25,356 nt of DNA from CAUYXJ01 sp963577065 (GCA_963577065.1 CAUYXJ010000041.1:1-25356); one strand, 5' to 3'; positions 6,836-13,995 are shown, numbered from the stretch's first letter. Numbers and translations: made by a program. Notes: generated from the sequence alone by a model not told the origin.

Positions 6836-7537
6836 ATGGCGCGAAGTCCCAAGCCTGAGGCGGCCCGCAAGTCCTACGGGCACCCCTGCCTCATCGCCCA
6901 AACGCTCGACGTTCTCGGCGACCGCTGGACCCTTCTTGTCCTACGCGACCTGATGGCGGGCCTCCGTCGTTACTCCGACATCCTCGAGAGCTGCGGCGGA
7001 ATGTCCCCCAACGTCCTCTCTGGCCGGCTCAAGCTGCTCGAACGCGAGGGGCTCGTCGATCGTCGCTACGAACGTGGGCTCCCACCCCGCGTGGACTACA
7101 CCCTCACCGAGAAGGGCTGGGCCGTCCGTCCGATCCTGCTCGCACTGGTCGACTGGGGCATGACATACATGCCGCGCTTCCCCCGTGAATCCGTCGGAGA
7201 CACCGTCCCGACGGATTTTGCTGTCAGGGTGATCCCGACGTTCGCGTTCCGCCCCGAGATCGCCCAGCACGTGCGGGCAACGATGGTGCTCGAGCTCGAC
7301 GACTGTGAAGGCTGCCAGACCTGGACCTTCGAGATCGCCGATGGGCGCCTGACCCCCAGCCGCAACCGGGCGGAGAACCCCGACCTGCACTTGCGCACCA
7401 GCACGGAGGGCTTCTTCCGCTTCTTCCGGGGGCAGGCCGAGCCCTGCGACTGTGGCGAACTCCAGGGCCCCGCCGAACTCGCGCAGGCCTTCCAGGACTG
7501 CTTCGAGTTCACGCCCGTGGCCGTAGCGCGCTCGTAA
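6836..7537 (+). CDS. HxlR-family regulator fused to an SCP2-type sterol-carrier domain
   Basis: A 233-residue two-domain protein. Residues 15-110 are a HxlR/DUF24 winged helix (CLIAQTLDVLGDRWTLLVLR, with NVLSGRLKLLEREGLV as recognition helix region). Cys18 matches the N-terminal cysteine that senses oxidants or electrophiles in this family. Residues about 128-230 form an SCP2-like fold (ADGRLTPSRNRAENPDLHLR, then FFRFFRGQAE), which can bind a hydrophobic ligand; it adds two CxxC/CxC groups (157-160, 204-206). I infer a ligand- or redox-responsive repressor. The ATG at 6836 is chosen as it precedes the HxlR domain; an earlier start would read through the operator. The SRPBCC gene follows by 20 bp, so they form an operon. 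Confidence 0.88.
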   Translation: MARSPKPEAARKSYGHPCLIAQTLDVLGDRWTLLVLRDLMAGLRRYSDILESCGGMSPNVLSGRLKLLEREGLVDRRYERGLPPRVDYTLTEKGWAVRPILLALVDWGMTYMPRFPRESVGDTVPTDFAVRVIPTFAFRPEIAQHVRATMVLELDDCEGCQTWTFEIADGRLTPSRNRAENPDLHLRTSTEGFFRFFRGQAEPCDCGELQGPAELAQAFQDCFEFTPVAVARS

Positions 7538-7557
7538 GCGCGAACGGCCCCTCGCGC

Positions 7558-8148
7558 ATGGAAACGAACGACTACGCCTTCCTCACCCGCTGGCGCCTGC
7601 GGGGGACCGCCCAGGAAGTCTCGGACACACTCAGCGATGCCGAGGCGCTCGCGCGCTGGTGGCCGGCGGTCTACCTGGCGGTGCACGAGGTCGAACCTGG
7701 CGGGCCTGGTGGTGTAGGGCGCGTCATCGACCTGCGCACGCGCGGCTGGCTGCCGTACACGCTGCGCTGGAGCTTTCGCGTGACGGAGTCGCGCGAACCC
7801 TACGGTTTCACGCTCGAAGCCTGGGGTGACTTCGTCGGCGAGGGGGTCTGGACCTTCGCCGAAGACGGTGACTTCGTCGACATCGCCTACGACTGGCGCG
7901 TCAGCGCCGAGAAGCCGCTCCTGCGACGCTTCTCGGGCCCACTGCGGCCCGTCTTCGCCGCCAACCACCGCTGGGCGATGGCGCGCGGCGAGGAGAGCCT
8001 GCGGCTCGAGCTCGAGCGTCGCCACGCTCCTGGGAAGGCGACCGCCATCGACGCCCCACCCGGCGCCCCCAGCCGGACGACCTTCGCGGTCGCGGCTGGC
8101 GCGGTCACGGCGGCCCTGCTGGGATTCGCTCTCCTGCGCTCCCGCTAG
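7558..8148 (+). CDS. SRPBCC (polyketide cyclase-like) protein with C-terminal membrane anchor
   Basis: A 196-residue protein. Residues 5-150 look like the SRPBCC helix-grip fold, a pocket for hydrophobic ligands: TRWRLRGTAQEVSDTLSDAE, then RWWPAVYLAVHEVEPGG and EGVWTFAEDGDFVDIAYDWR, ending in the long C-terminal helix (NHRWAMARGEESLRLELERR). A Pro-rich linker and one membrane segment (about 173-192) ending RSR follow, so the domain faces the cytoplasm if the positive tail is inside, or is anchored by its tail. It starts at ATG 7558, 20 bp after the HxlR-SCP2 stop. Both proteins have lipid-type pockets, which suggests one shared ligand; the ligand is unknown. Confidence 0.8.
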   Translation: METNDYAFLTRWRLRGTAQEVSDTLSDAEALARWWPAVYLAVHEVEPGGPGGVGRVIDLRTRGWLPYTLRWSFRVTESREPYGFTLEAWGDFVGEGVWTFAEDGDFVDIAYDWRVSAEKPLLRRFSGPLRPVFAANHRWAMARGEESLRLELERRHAPGKATAIDAPPGAPSRTTFAVAAGAVTAALLGFALLRSR

Positions 8149-8179
8149 CGCCATCCGCCACTCTGCGGCGGAATCTCAG

Positions 8180-8917
8180 CTAAGGCGCGACCACAACCAG
8201 CGGCGCGTGGCCGAAGAGCACGCTGAAGCGCTTGCACCAGATGACCGCGCTCTTGAAGTCGCTGACGTCCAGGTCTGCCGGGATTTCGTAGTTGAAGGCG
8301 CCGTCGGTCGCCTTGAGGTCGCCGAGATTGACCGCCTCGCTCTCAAAGCCGTCGGCTGAGTGCGAGAGGTAGACGAACAGGTCAGGGCCGTTTCGCACGG
8401 AGAAGTTCTCGAGCCGAAGGATGTACACGCCGGGCTCGGTCTCGAGGATGAGCGCCTGCCCCTCGGCGAAGTGGAAGTCGTCGGCGCCTTGCCAATCCCC
8501 GAATGCCACGAGCATCGCCATCTCGTCTCCCCCTGCAGCTGCGGTCGCGGCCGCGGTCGGCTCGGGCGGCGGAGTCTCCCCGGCGGCGACGGTTGCCTCC
8601 GGAATGGAGGTGGGGGTGGGGACGCCGGCTTCGATCAGCGCACCGCGATCGAATTCGGGGGCCGCTTCTTCGAGGAAGGTCCGCTCCCAGAGGGGCGAGA
8701 GCGTGTAGAAGCCGAGCGGAATCACGATGACCAGCAGGGGCACACCGACCGCTGCGGAAACGAACTTGTGCCGCCAGAGCACCAGGTGCCACTCGCTGCG
8801 ATAGGCAAAGGTGAGGAAGGCGGCAATGGCAACCACCGCGAGCACCAGGAAGAGCCAGCGGTAGGGGTAGATGACTTCGGAGCCGAAACGCTCCAGTTCA
8901 CCGAAGATCGAGTCCAC
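8180..8917 (-). CDS. DM13-domain membrane protein
   Basis: A 245-residue protein with two N-terminal membrane helices (about 17-38 and 51-72), a Pro/Thr/Ala-rich linker (about 95-130) and a C-terminal DM13 domain (about 131-243) placed outside the membrane. DM13 hallmarks are seen: FHFAEGQALILE, YILRLENFSVRNGPDLFVYL, LGDLKATDGAFNYEIPADLD and AVIWCKRFSVLFG, with the near-invariant Cys228. DM13 has been proposed to act in electron transfer through this cysteine, but this is not proven. The GTG at 8917 follows GGGAGG at 8922-8927. It is divergent from the broken ferredoxin. Confidence 0.85.
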   Translation of the reverse strand: MDSIFGELERFGSEVIYPYRWLFLVLAVVAIAAFLTFAYRSEWHLVLWRHKFVSAAVGVPLLVIVIPLGFYTLSPLWERTFLEEAAPEFDRGALIEAGVPTPTSIPEATVAAGETPPPEPTAAATAAAGGDEMAMLVAFGDWQGADDFHFAEGQALILETEPGVYILRLENFSVRNGPDLFVYLSHSADGFESEAVNLGDLKATDGAFNYEIPADLDVSDFKSAVIWCKRFSVLFGHAPLVVVAP

Positions 8918-8963
8918 CTGGCCTCCCGTGCGCGCAACTGCGTCGTTGAAAATACGCTACGGC

Positions 8964-8980
8964 CGAATCCTTACGATTCG
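8964..8980. promoter_or_regulatory. Inverted repeat in the DM13/ferredoxin divergent promoter
   Basis: Perfect inverted repeat cgaatc (8964-8969) and gattcg (8975-8980) with a 5-bp spacer. It contains the decamer tccttacgat also found in the arsM/arsR spacer at 3941-3950. A weak TTGAAA at 8946-8951 lies about 20 bp upstream of TACGAT, so it may overlap a promoter. Regulator unknown. Confidence 0.35.
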
Positions 8981-9065
8981 CTTGCCCCCTTGCCCTGGCC
9001 CTTACGAACGCCTAGAAGGGGTCGGGGGCGGGGAAACGTGTCCCTCGCCCGGCCGGGAGCGAGCG

Positions 9066-9264
9066 ATGAAGCCAGCGGTCGATCACAGCCTCTGCGAGGG
9101 ACACGCGCGCTGCGAGGAGACGGCCCCCCGAGGTCTTCGAGGTGGACGAAAACGACAAGAGCCCGGTGATCGTCGAGGCGGTCCCGGACGAGCTCCGGGA
9201 CCGCCTCGCGGTCGCGATCCGGGTCTGCCCGCGCCAGGCGATCAGCATGGAGCAAGACGCATGA
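9066..9264 (+). pseudogene. 3Fe-4S ferredoxin (P450 partner), frameshifted
   Basis: Skipping one C in the run of six at 9124-9129 restores a complete 65-residue [3Fe-4S] ferredoxin of the type that feeds bacterial P450s: Cys10 and Cys16 in CEGHARC (CxxHxxC), and Cys54 before Pro in IRVCPRQAIS. The 199-nt length (66 codons plus one base) fits a single-base insertion. As read, the frame changes after residue 21 and the cluster cannot form. The ATG at 9066 follows GGGAGCGAG. Its TGA overlaps the ATG of the next P450 (ATGA), typical of a ferredoxin-P450 operon. A homopolymer sequencing error is possible, but the broken P450 next to it favours real decay. Confidence 0.8.
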
Positions 9265-9776
9265 CCACTGAGACCCTCAGCCTCGACACGCTCTCAATCA
9301 CCGACACCACGCGCTACGTCGAGCGCGGTTACCCCTGGGCGGAGTGGGACCTGCTGCGGCGAGAAGCACCCGTCTACTGGTACGACCGCCCCGATGTCGA
9401 ACCCTTCTGGGCACTGACCAAGTACGAAGATGCGCTCACGATCTCGAAGCGCTCCGACGTCTTCATCAACACACAGCGCCTGCGCATCTTCCCCAAGGCT
9501 CAGGAGAAGTACTCGCGGCGGCGGCGCGAGTAGCTGGAGGAGCGCTGCGGCGCCAAGGAAGCGCGCAACCGCTACACGCCCAGCTTCATCGACATGGACG
9601 ACCCCGAACACGCGGCCTACCGGGCCCTCACGAACCGCAGTTTCACCCCCCGCGCGATGCGCCTGCTCGAGGACCATATCGCCGAGCTTTCGCGGACGTA
9701 CGCGGGCGATTTATCGACCGGCACGATCGCCGAGATATCGAGATCGGAGTCAGGCGCATCGCGCCCCGAGGCGTAG
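9261..9776 (+). pseudogene. Cytochrome P450, N-terminal part with an in-frame stop
   Basis: The frame starts at ATG 9261, overlapping the ferredoxin stop. It encodes the first 90 residues of a P450 (for example AEWDLLRREAPVYWYDRP and TKYEDALTISKRSDVF), then hits TAG at 9531-9533. The same frame continues at once with P450 sequence: SFIDMDDPEHAAYRALTNRS (the C-helix region that contacts heme), FTPRAMRLLEDHIAEL. Homology ends near 9710, where the sequence changes into a nucleotidyltransferase fragment on the other strand. The I helix, ExxR and Cys-loop, over half of the protein, are absent. It cannot be functional. It was once translationally coupled to the ferredoxin. Confidence 0.85.
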
Positions 9777-9898
9777 CTCCCTTCGACGCAGAGCCCAATC
9801 GAATCGGGTGCGTACACCGCTGCCCGCTCGACGATGCGCCCCAGTAACTCAGCTGGAAGCGATGGGTGACGCCAGGGGAGTTCGCGACCGCTGCTCAT
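9715..9898 (-). pseudogene. Nucleotidyltransferase, N-terminal fragment
   Basis: Reading on the minus strand from ATG 9898, about 60 residues look like a polymerase-beta-type nucleotidyltransferase: ELLGRIVERAAVYAPDSIGL, then VEGSYASGRDAPDSDLD, which is the GS-x-G-xx-xDSDLD catalytic motif with both aspartates. Homology stops near 9715, where the sequence becomes antisense to the truncated P450; the frame runs on without meaning to 9617. A ribosome site (AAGAGA) is plausible. This is the head of a minimal nucleotidyltransferase (MNT-type or related) cut off by a rearrangement. No partner toxin/antitoxin gene is next to it; the SDR follows upstream on the same strand. Confidence 0.65.
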
Positions 9899-9922
9899 TC
9901 TCTTTTCCCGCGGGCGCCGCGC

Positions 9923-10723
9923 CTAGAGCCGGTCGAAGGCCTCGAGGATCGGCGCGAAGCGGCCCTCGACGCCCGCCTTCAGGTTCTTGTGCGTGACGAT
10001 GTAGGGCTCGTCGTTGAGGACGGCGTGGAGGACGCGCTCGGCCACGATCGCGGGGTCGATGGGGTCGGGCGGCATCGCCCCGGCCCGCGCCTGGAAGTCA
10101 CCGGGGCCGCCCATCTCCGCGGGGCGGTTGCGGTCCGACTCCATGATGCGCGTATCCACGCCGCCGGGGCAGAGCACGGAAGCGCTTACCTTCGTTTCCG
10201 CGAGATCGATGCGCAGCGATTCCGTGAGCGCGACCACGCCGAACTTCGCGACGTTGTAGGGCGCGATCCCACCGTGCGCATAGAGCCCGGCGATCGAGGC
10301 CGTGCTCACGACGTGGCACTCCTCGTCCTGGTCGACCATGCGCTTGAGGAAGGCCTGGATGCCGTAGATCACGCCGAGCAGGTCGACGCCGATGACCCAG
10401 TCCCAATCGGCGTCGCTGAGGAGGTGGGCGGGGCCCGTCGAGACGACGCCGGCGTTGTTGCAGAGGACGTGGACGCCACCGAACTCGCGGAAGGCACGGT
10501 CGGCGAGGGCGCCCACCGAAGCGCGGCTGGAGACGTCGGTCTGCACGGCCAGGCCGCGGACGCCCTGCGCCTCGATCTCCTTCGCCGTCGCTTCGGCCGC
10601 GGGCAGGTCCACGTCCGCGAGGACGACGTTCATCCCTTGCCTGGCGAACGAGAGCGCCATCGCGCGCCCGATACCACCCGCGCCACCGGTGACCACGGCC
10701 GTCTTGCCGTTCAGTTCCTGCAT
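9923..10723 (-). CDS. Short-chain dehydrogenase/reductase (SDR)
   Basis: A 266-residue classical SDR that should oxidise or reduce an alcohol/ketone with NAD(P)(H). The nucleotide-binding motif is TGGAGGIG at 12-19, with Asp37 and Asp39 at the end of strand 2 (LADVD) hinting at NAD preference. NNAG is at 89-92; the catalytic Ser143, Tyr156 and Lys160 (YNVAK) are all present. The C-terminal part (CPGGVDTRI at 185-193, then the substrate lid) is complete. The ATG at 10723 has GGAGGTG just upstream; a longer frame to 10861 is not supported. It lies among decayed P450/glyoxalase genes but is intact. Substrate unknown. Confidence 0.93.
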   Translation of the reverse strand: MQELNGKTAVVTGGAGGIGRAMALSFARQGMNVVLADVDLPAAEATAKEIEAQGVRGLAVQTDVSSRASVGALADRAFREFGGVHVLCNNAGVVSTGPAHLLSDADWDWVIGVDLLGVIYGIQAFLKRMVDQDEECHVVSTASIAGLYAHGGIAPYNVAKFGVVALTESLRIDLAETKVSASVLCPGGVDTRIMESDRNRPAEMGGPGDFQARAGAMPPDPIDPAIVAERVLHAVLNDEPYIVTHKNLKAGVEGRFAPILEAFDRL

Positions 10724-10845
10724 TGCGCACCTCCGCGATGGCGGCAGTCTAGCGGGGGGCCCGCGCAAGACCAAAACAGGGGCCGCCGGGTGGGCTCCCG
10801 ACACGAACCCTTCTTGAGGAAATGCAGCAGATTCAGGGAGGCGCC

Positions 10846-11174
10846 ATGGCACCCAGCTCAATCACCTGATCGTCTACGTCGCCGATACGGAGGCAGCGGT
10901 CGCGTTCTCCCGCGACATCGTCGGCTTCGAGCCCAGACAGCTCTCGCCCCGAACGGAGCGAATTTGCGACCGGCGAGGCCACACTTGCACTCCACCGCTC
11001 GAGTGAGGGAACCGGCCGGGCTCGATGTAGGCGGGCCCGACCACGCCCGAATGCGACCTCCTTCTCCCGCGGACTCAGCGCACAAGGCGTCGACTTCCCC
11101 CAGCCGCCGCGTCAGCGAGGGCACGGCATCCGCGGAAGGCTGCGCGATCGCGATCGCGCAGCCGGGAGCGTAGA
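10846..11174 (+). pseudogene. Glyoxalase/bleomycin-resistance-type protein, decayed
   Basis: Pieces of a vicinal-oxygen-chelate protein occur in order but in different frames. After an ATG at 10846 one base is missing; from 10857 the frame reads LNHLIVYVADTEAAVAFSRD then IVGFEPRQLS, the first beta-alpha-beta unit. A second frame gives EFATGEATLALHRSSEG (about 10956-11007), the strand after it. A third stretch (GLSAQGVDFPQPPRQ, about 11077-11120) matches the start of the second module. At least two or three frameshifts are needed to join them. No functional protein is possible. Confidence 0.65.
11138..11163. repeat. Perfect 26-bp palindrome
   Basis: ggctgcgcgatcg (11138-11150) is followed at once by its exact reverse complement (11151-11163), a palindrome without a spacer and with two overlapping gcgatcgc octamers in its centre. 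It lies between the decayed glyoxalase and the stop of the convergent thioredoxin gene, 26 bp away, so it could be a terminator-like structure, or a protein-binding site. No T-tract follows. Confidence 0.6.
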
Positions 11175-11188
11175 AGAGGCCTGAGCCG

Positions 11189-11800
11189 CTAGAAGCCGGC
11201 GAGCTGCAGGCTCGACTCGATGCGGGCCGCGAAGGAGTCCGCGCTCCGGAGGAAGTTGAAGCGGTCGAGCTCCCGCCCCTGTGCATCGATGAACACGAAG
11301 GTCGGGGTGCCGCGCACGCCGTAGCGTCCCGTCGCATTCCGATCCTGCCGGATCGACTTCTCGACGAACCGCAGACGCCCCTGGTACTGGGACGCGACTT
11401 CGTGCGCGAAGGGCTCCATCTCTTCGCAGAACTCACAGGTGACCGCGGAGAACCAAACGAGAGTGGGAAGCCCGTTCCGCTCTGGCTGCTGCTCGCTCGG
11501 GAGCGGTGCCGCCGAATGGTAGACCGTGTGATTCGAGCCGGTGAACACCTCGACGGGCGCACCCCCGGCGTTCTCGCTGGCGAGGATAGTGACGGCGGGA
11601 TCCTCTTCCGTGCTGCTGTTCGCGACGGAGACGAGGTAGTAGCCGATCGCGACCACCGCGATCGCGATGACGGCGTAGGTTCCGTATTGCTTCCAGCGGA
11701 AGGGCTTCCTGGGAGGCGGCGCCTGCCCGCCGCGGCCGGTTGCCCGCGCGCGGGCGCGCTGCGCGCCCCGCTCCCGCGCCTTTCCTCGTGCCTTCGCCAC
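11189..11800 (-). CDS. Membrane-anchored thioredoxin-fold protein
   Basis: A 203-residue protein with a very basic N-terminus (about 1-37, many Arg/Lys, cytoplasmic), one membrane helix (about 40-60) and an extracytoplasmic thioredoxin domain (about 80-203). The active site is CEFC at 122-125 in VWFSAVTCEFCEEMEPF, and the cis-Pro loop is GVRGTPTFVF (Pro166). The CxxC residues EF are unlike DsbA or Trx (GP), so redox role cannot be told from them; a reductase/isomerase type is likely given the divergent CcdA. The GTG at 11800 follows GGAGG. The start is 187 bp from ccdA, so the two may share control. Confidence 0.88.
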   Translation of the reverse strand: MAKARGKARERGAQRARARATGRGGQAPPPRKPFRWKQYGTYAVIAIAVVAIGYYLVSVANSSTEEDPAVTILASENAGGAPVEVFTGSNHTVYHSAAPLPSEQQPERNGLPTLVWFSAVTCEFCEEMEPFAHEVASQYQGRLRFVEKSIRQDRNATGRYGVRGTPTFVFIDAQGRELDRFNFLRSADSFAARIESSLQLAGF

Positions 11801-11987
11801 CGCTCGTTGCCTCCGCCGGCCCCGGGTCCACCCCGCCCGCTCCTGGGAATGCGGGCTTTACTGCACTCCACCCGGGGGGTCTTTACAGTGATCGGGATCG
11901 CAGAGGCCCTTGGGGGCCGGTGTCACGGTGAGACGCAGCGTCACTCGTAGGGACGCACCGACCATAATGGGTGTGAGGGGGCGGCGG

Positions 11988-13049
11988 ATGGCGTCCGGCC
12001 GGGAGACAGTGGCAGCGGAGGCACGGGGCGAGGCAGCTCCCGCCTTGGGCTGGCGCCGCGCGATCCCCACGCGCAGGCGGCGCAACCTCTACATCACCTT
12101 CGGCATCCTCGCGCTCATTCCGATCACCGTGTTCGCCATCGGTGGCGTCGACGCGCAGACCTTTGGACTGAAGGGCGCCGGCGGCCCCTTCGTCGCCTTC
12201 TCCGCAGGAGTGCTCTCGTTCGTCTCCCCCTGCGTGCTGCCGATCGTGCCGATCTACATCACGAACCTCGCCGGGGCGACGGTCGAGAACGGCCAGGTCG
12301 TCGCCGACACACGCAAGATGTTCACGCACTCAGTCGCATTCGTGCTTGGGCTCAGCGTCGTCTTCATTGCGCTGGGGGCGAGCGCGGGCCTCTTCGGGCT
12401 GGCTCTCCACGACTACATCAGCGAACTCGAGACGGTCGCGGGCGTGCTCCTGATCCTGCTCGGCGCGCTCCTGATCCCCTCGTTCGGACGCAAGCCGCCG
12501 CTCACGGTGGCGGTCGCGCTGCTTGTTACCGCCGCCATCTTCTTCGTCATCGTCCAGGTCTCAGAGCTGCAGGACGAGCGCGGGCGGATGCTCCTGCTGG
12601 GACTCGCAGGGCTGGTGGCCTGGGCGAAGTACTCCGGTTACATCCAGTTCAATCTGCTCCAGCGCACGTTCAAGGCCGACCTCGGCGGGAACCGCAAGGT
12701 GGGCTATACCCGCTCGGCGATGGTCGGGAGCGCCTTCGCGATCGGCTGGACGCCGTGCGTCGGCCCCATCCTCGGCGCCATTCTCACGCTGGCGGCAACG
12801 TCCGGCGATGCTGTCGTCGGCACGTACCTGCTGGCCTTCTACGCGGCCGGGCTGGGATTGCCGTTCCTGCTCGCCGGCATCGCCATCGGCGATGCGACGC
12901 GTACCGTGAAGAAGCTGCAGAAGTACATGCCCGCCTTCGAGATCGCGAGCGCCGGGATGATGATCGCGCTGGGGGCGCTCCTGCTCGCGGGCACCCTCGC
13001 GAACCTGAACGAATACTTCGGCTTCGCCGAATTCAACCAGGGGCTTTGA
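11988..13049 (+). CDS. ccdA: CcdA-family thiol-disulfide electron transporter
   Basis: A 353-residue membrane protein that passes electrons from cytoplasmic thioredoxin to extracytoplasmic thiol proteins. The conserved motifs are SPCVLP (Cys82) in the first membrane helix and TPCVGP (Cys257) in the fourth; these two Cys form the transfer pair. About 25-60 is an N-terminal extra helix with a basic lead. Between helices 3 and 4 lies an additional stretch (about 165-225, two more hydrophobic segments: PLTVAVALLVTAAIFFVIVQ and MLLLGLAGLVAWA), longer than the standard 230-250-residue CcdA. The ATG at 11988 follows AGGGGG; ATG 11967 and GTG 11910 are alternatives. It is divergent from the thioredoxin-fold gene, its likely partner. 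Confidence 0.88.
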   Translation: MASGRETVAAEARGEAAPALGWRRAIPTRRRRNLYITFGILALIPITVFAIGGVDAQTFGLKGAGGPFVAFSAGVLSFVSPCVLPIVPIYITNLAGATVENGQVVADTRKMFTHSVAFVLGLSVVFIALGASAGLFGLALHDYISELETVAGVLLILLGALLIPSFGRKPPLTVAVALLVTAAIFFVIVQVSELQDERGRMLLLGLAGLVAWAKYSGYIQFNLLQRTFKADLGGNRKVGYTRSAMVGSAFAIGWTPCVGPILGAILTLAATSGDAVVGTYLLAFYAAGLGLPFLLAGIAIGDATRTVKKLQKYMPAFEIASAGMMIALGALLLAGTLANLNEYFGFAEFNQGL

Positions 13050-13051
13050 TA

Positions 13052-13167
13052 GCTTTATAGCTCGCTTCGCTCGAACCCCTCCCAGCCGTCCCCACCCGCG
13101 CTCGTCTGCTGCGTCTGCACAGCCTCCGGCTGTTCCGCCTTCGCGCTCGCTTTATAGCTCGCTTCGC
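13052..13167 (+). repeat. Direct repeat pair (19 bp) in the spacer after ccdA
   Basis: The 19-mer gctttatagctcgcttcgc is found at 13052-13070 and 13149-13167, exact, 97 bp apart. The 160-bp spacer between ccdA and the convergent enoyl-CoA hydratase is otherwise GC-rich with no gene. The unit could be a dispersed genomic repeat; the window shows only these two copies. Confidence 0.6.
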
Positions 13168-13209
13168 GTTGCTCGCGCGACTGATCGGATCGCAGCCCCG
13201 ACGCTACTG

Positions 13210-13995
13210 CTACCGCCCGATAAAGGTAGGCGCGCGCTTCTCGACGAATGCTTCCGCGGCACCCCTAAAATCCTCGGACTTCGAGGCGCCGATCATGTTG
13301 CCCGCCTCGAACGTGAGCGTCTCTGCGAGCGAGTGGGTCGCGCCGTAGGCGAAGTTGCGCTTCATGCGGGCGTAAGCGGCGGTGGGGCCGGCGGCGAGCT
13401 GGTGGGCGAGCGCTAGCGTCTCCTCCAACTGCGCGCCGTCCGGCACGACGCGATTGACCAGGCCGAGGCGGTGAGCGGTCGCGGCGTCGATCTGCGTGCC
13501 GAGGAGGTAGAGCTCTTTGGCGCGAGCGAGGCCCACCAGCCGTTCGAGCAGCCAGCTCCCACCGAAGTCTCCCGTGAGACCGACACGCGCGAAGGCCGTC
13601 ATGAAACGGGCGCTCTCGCCCACGACCCGGATGTCGGCGGAGAGCGCGAGCGAGAAGCCGGCACCGGCGGCGGCGCCGTTCACGGCGGCGATCGTGGGCT
13701 TCGGCATCTCGGCGAGCAGGAGCGAGATCTCCTCGAAGCGCCGGAGCGTGGCCACGCTCCCGAGCGGGTCGAGGGCGTCGCCCGTGCCGATGCCCTTGAG
13801 GTCGCCGCCCGAGCAGAACGCGCGGCCCGCGCCCGCGACCACCACGCAGCGCACGGCCGGGTCGGCGGCGGCCTCGCGGCCGCGCGCGGCGAGAGCGTCG
13901 AGAAGCTCGCCACTCATCGCGTTCAGGGCATCCGGCCGGTTCAGGGTGATCACGGCGACGGCGCCGTCGGTCTCGTAGCGCACGGTGTCAGACAT
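13210..13995 (-). CDS. Enoyl-CoA hydratase/isomerase family protein
   Basis: A 261-residue crotonase-fold enzyme acting on acyl-CoA thioesters. The two oxyanion-hole segments are AFCSGGDLKGIG (59-70) and NGAAAGAGFSLALSADIR (106-123). The first catalytic Glu of classic hydratases is absent: the region reads FARVGLTGDFGGSWLLERLV, with Asp143 as in PaaG-like isomerases, while Glu161 (ARAKEL) matches the second Glu. An isomerase or hydratase of a modified acyl-CoA is therefore as likely as a beta-oxidation hydratase. The ATG at 13995 has a GAGGAGG ribosome site. The HAD phosphatase is upstream on the same strand, 56 bp away, so it may be cotranscribed. Confidence 0.92.
   Translation of the reverse strand: MSDTVRYETDGAVAVITLNRPDALNAMSGELLDALAARGREAAADPAVRCVVVAGAGRAFCSGGDLKGIGTGDALDPLGSVATLRRFEEISLLLAEMPKPTIAAVNGAAAGAGFSLALSADIRVVGESARFMTAFARVGLTGDFGGSWLLERLVGLARAKELYLLGTQIDAATAHRLGLVNRVVPDGAQLEETLALAHQLAAGPTAAYARMKRNFAYGATHSLAETLTFEAGNMIGASKSEDFRGAAEAFVEKRAPTFIGR

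Noticed and set aside
9866..11173. Long plus-strand open frame (435 codons)
   Set aside because: Antisense to the SDR, which has full motifs and a ribosome site.
10858..11871. Long minus-strand open frame (337 codons)
   Set aside because: Out-of-frame shadow of the thioredoxin-fold gene; Ser/Arg/Pro-rich.
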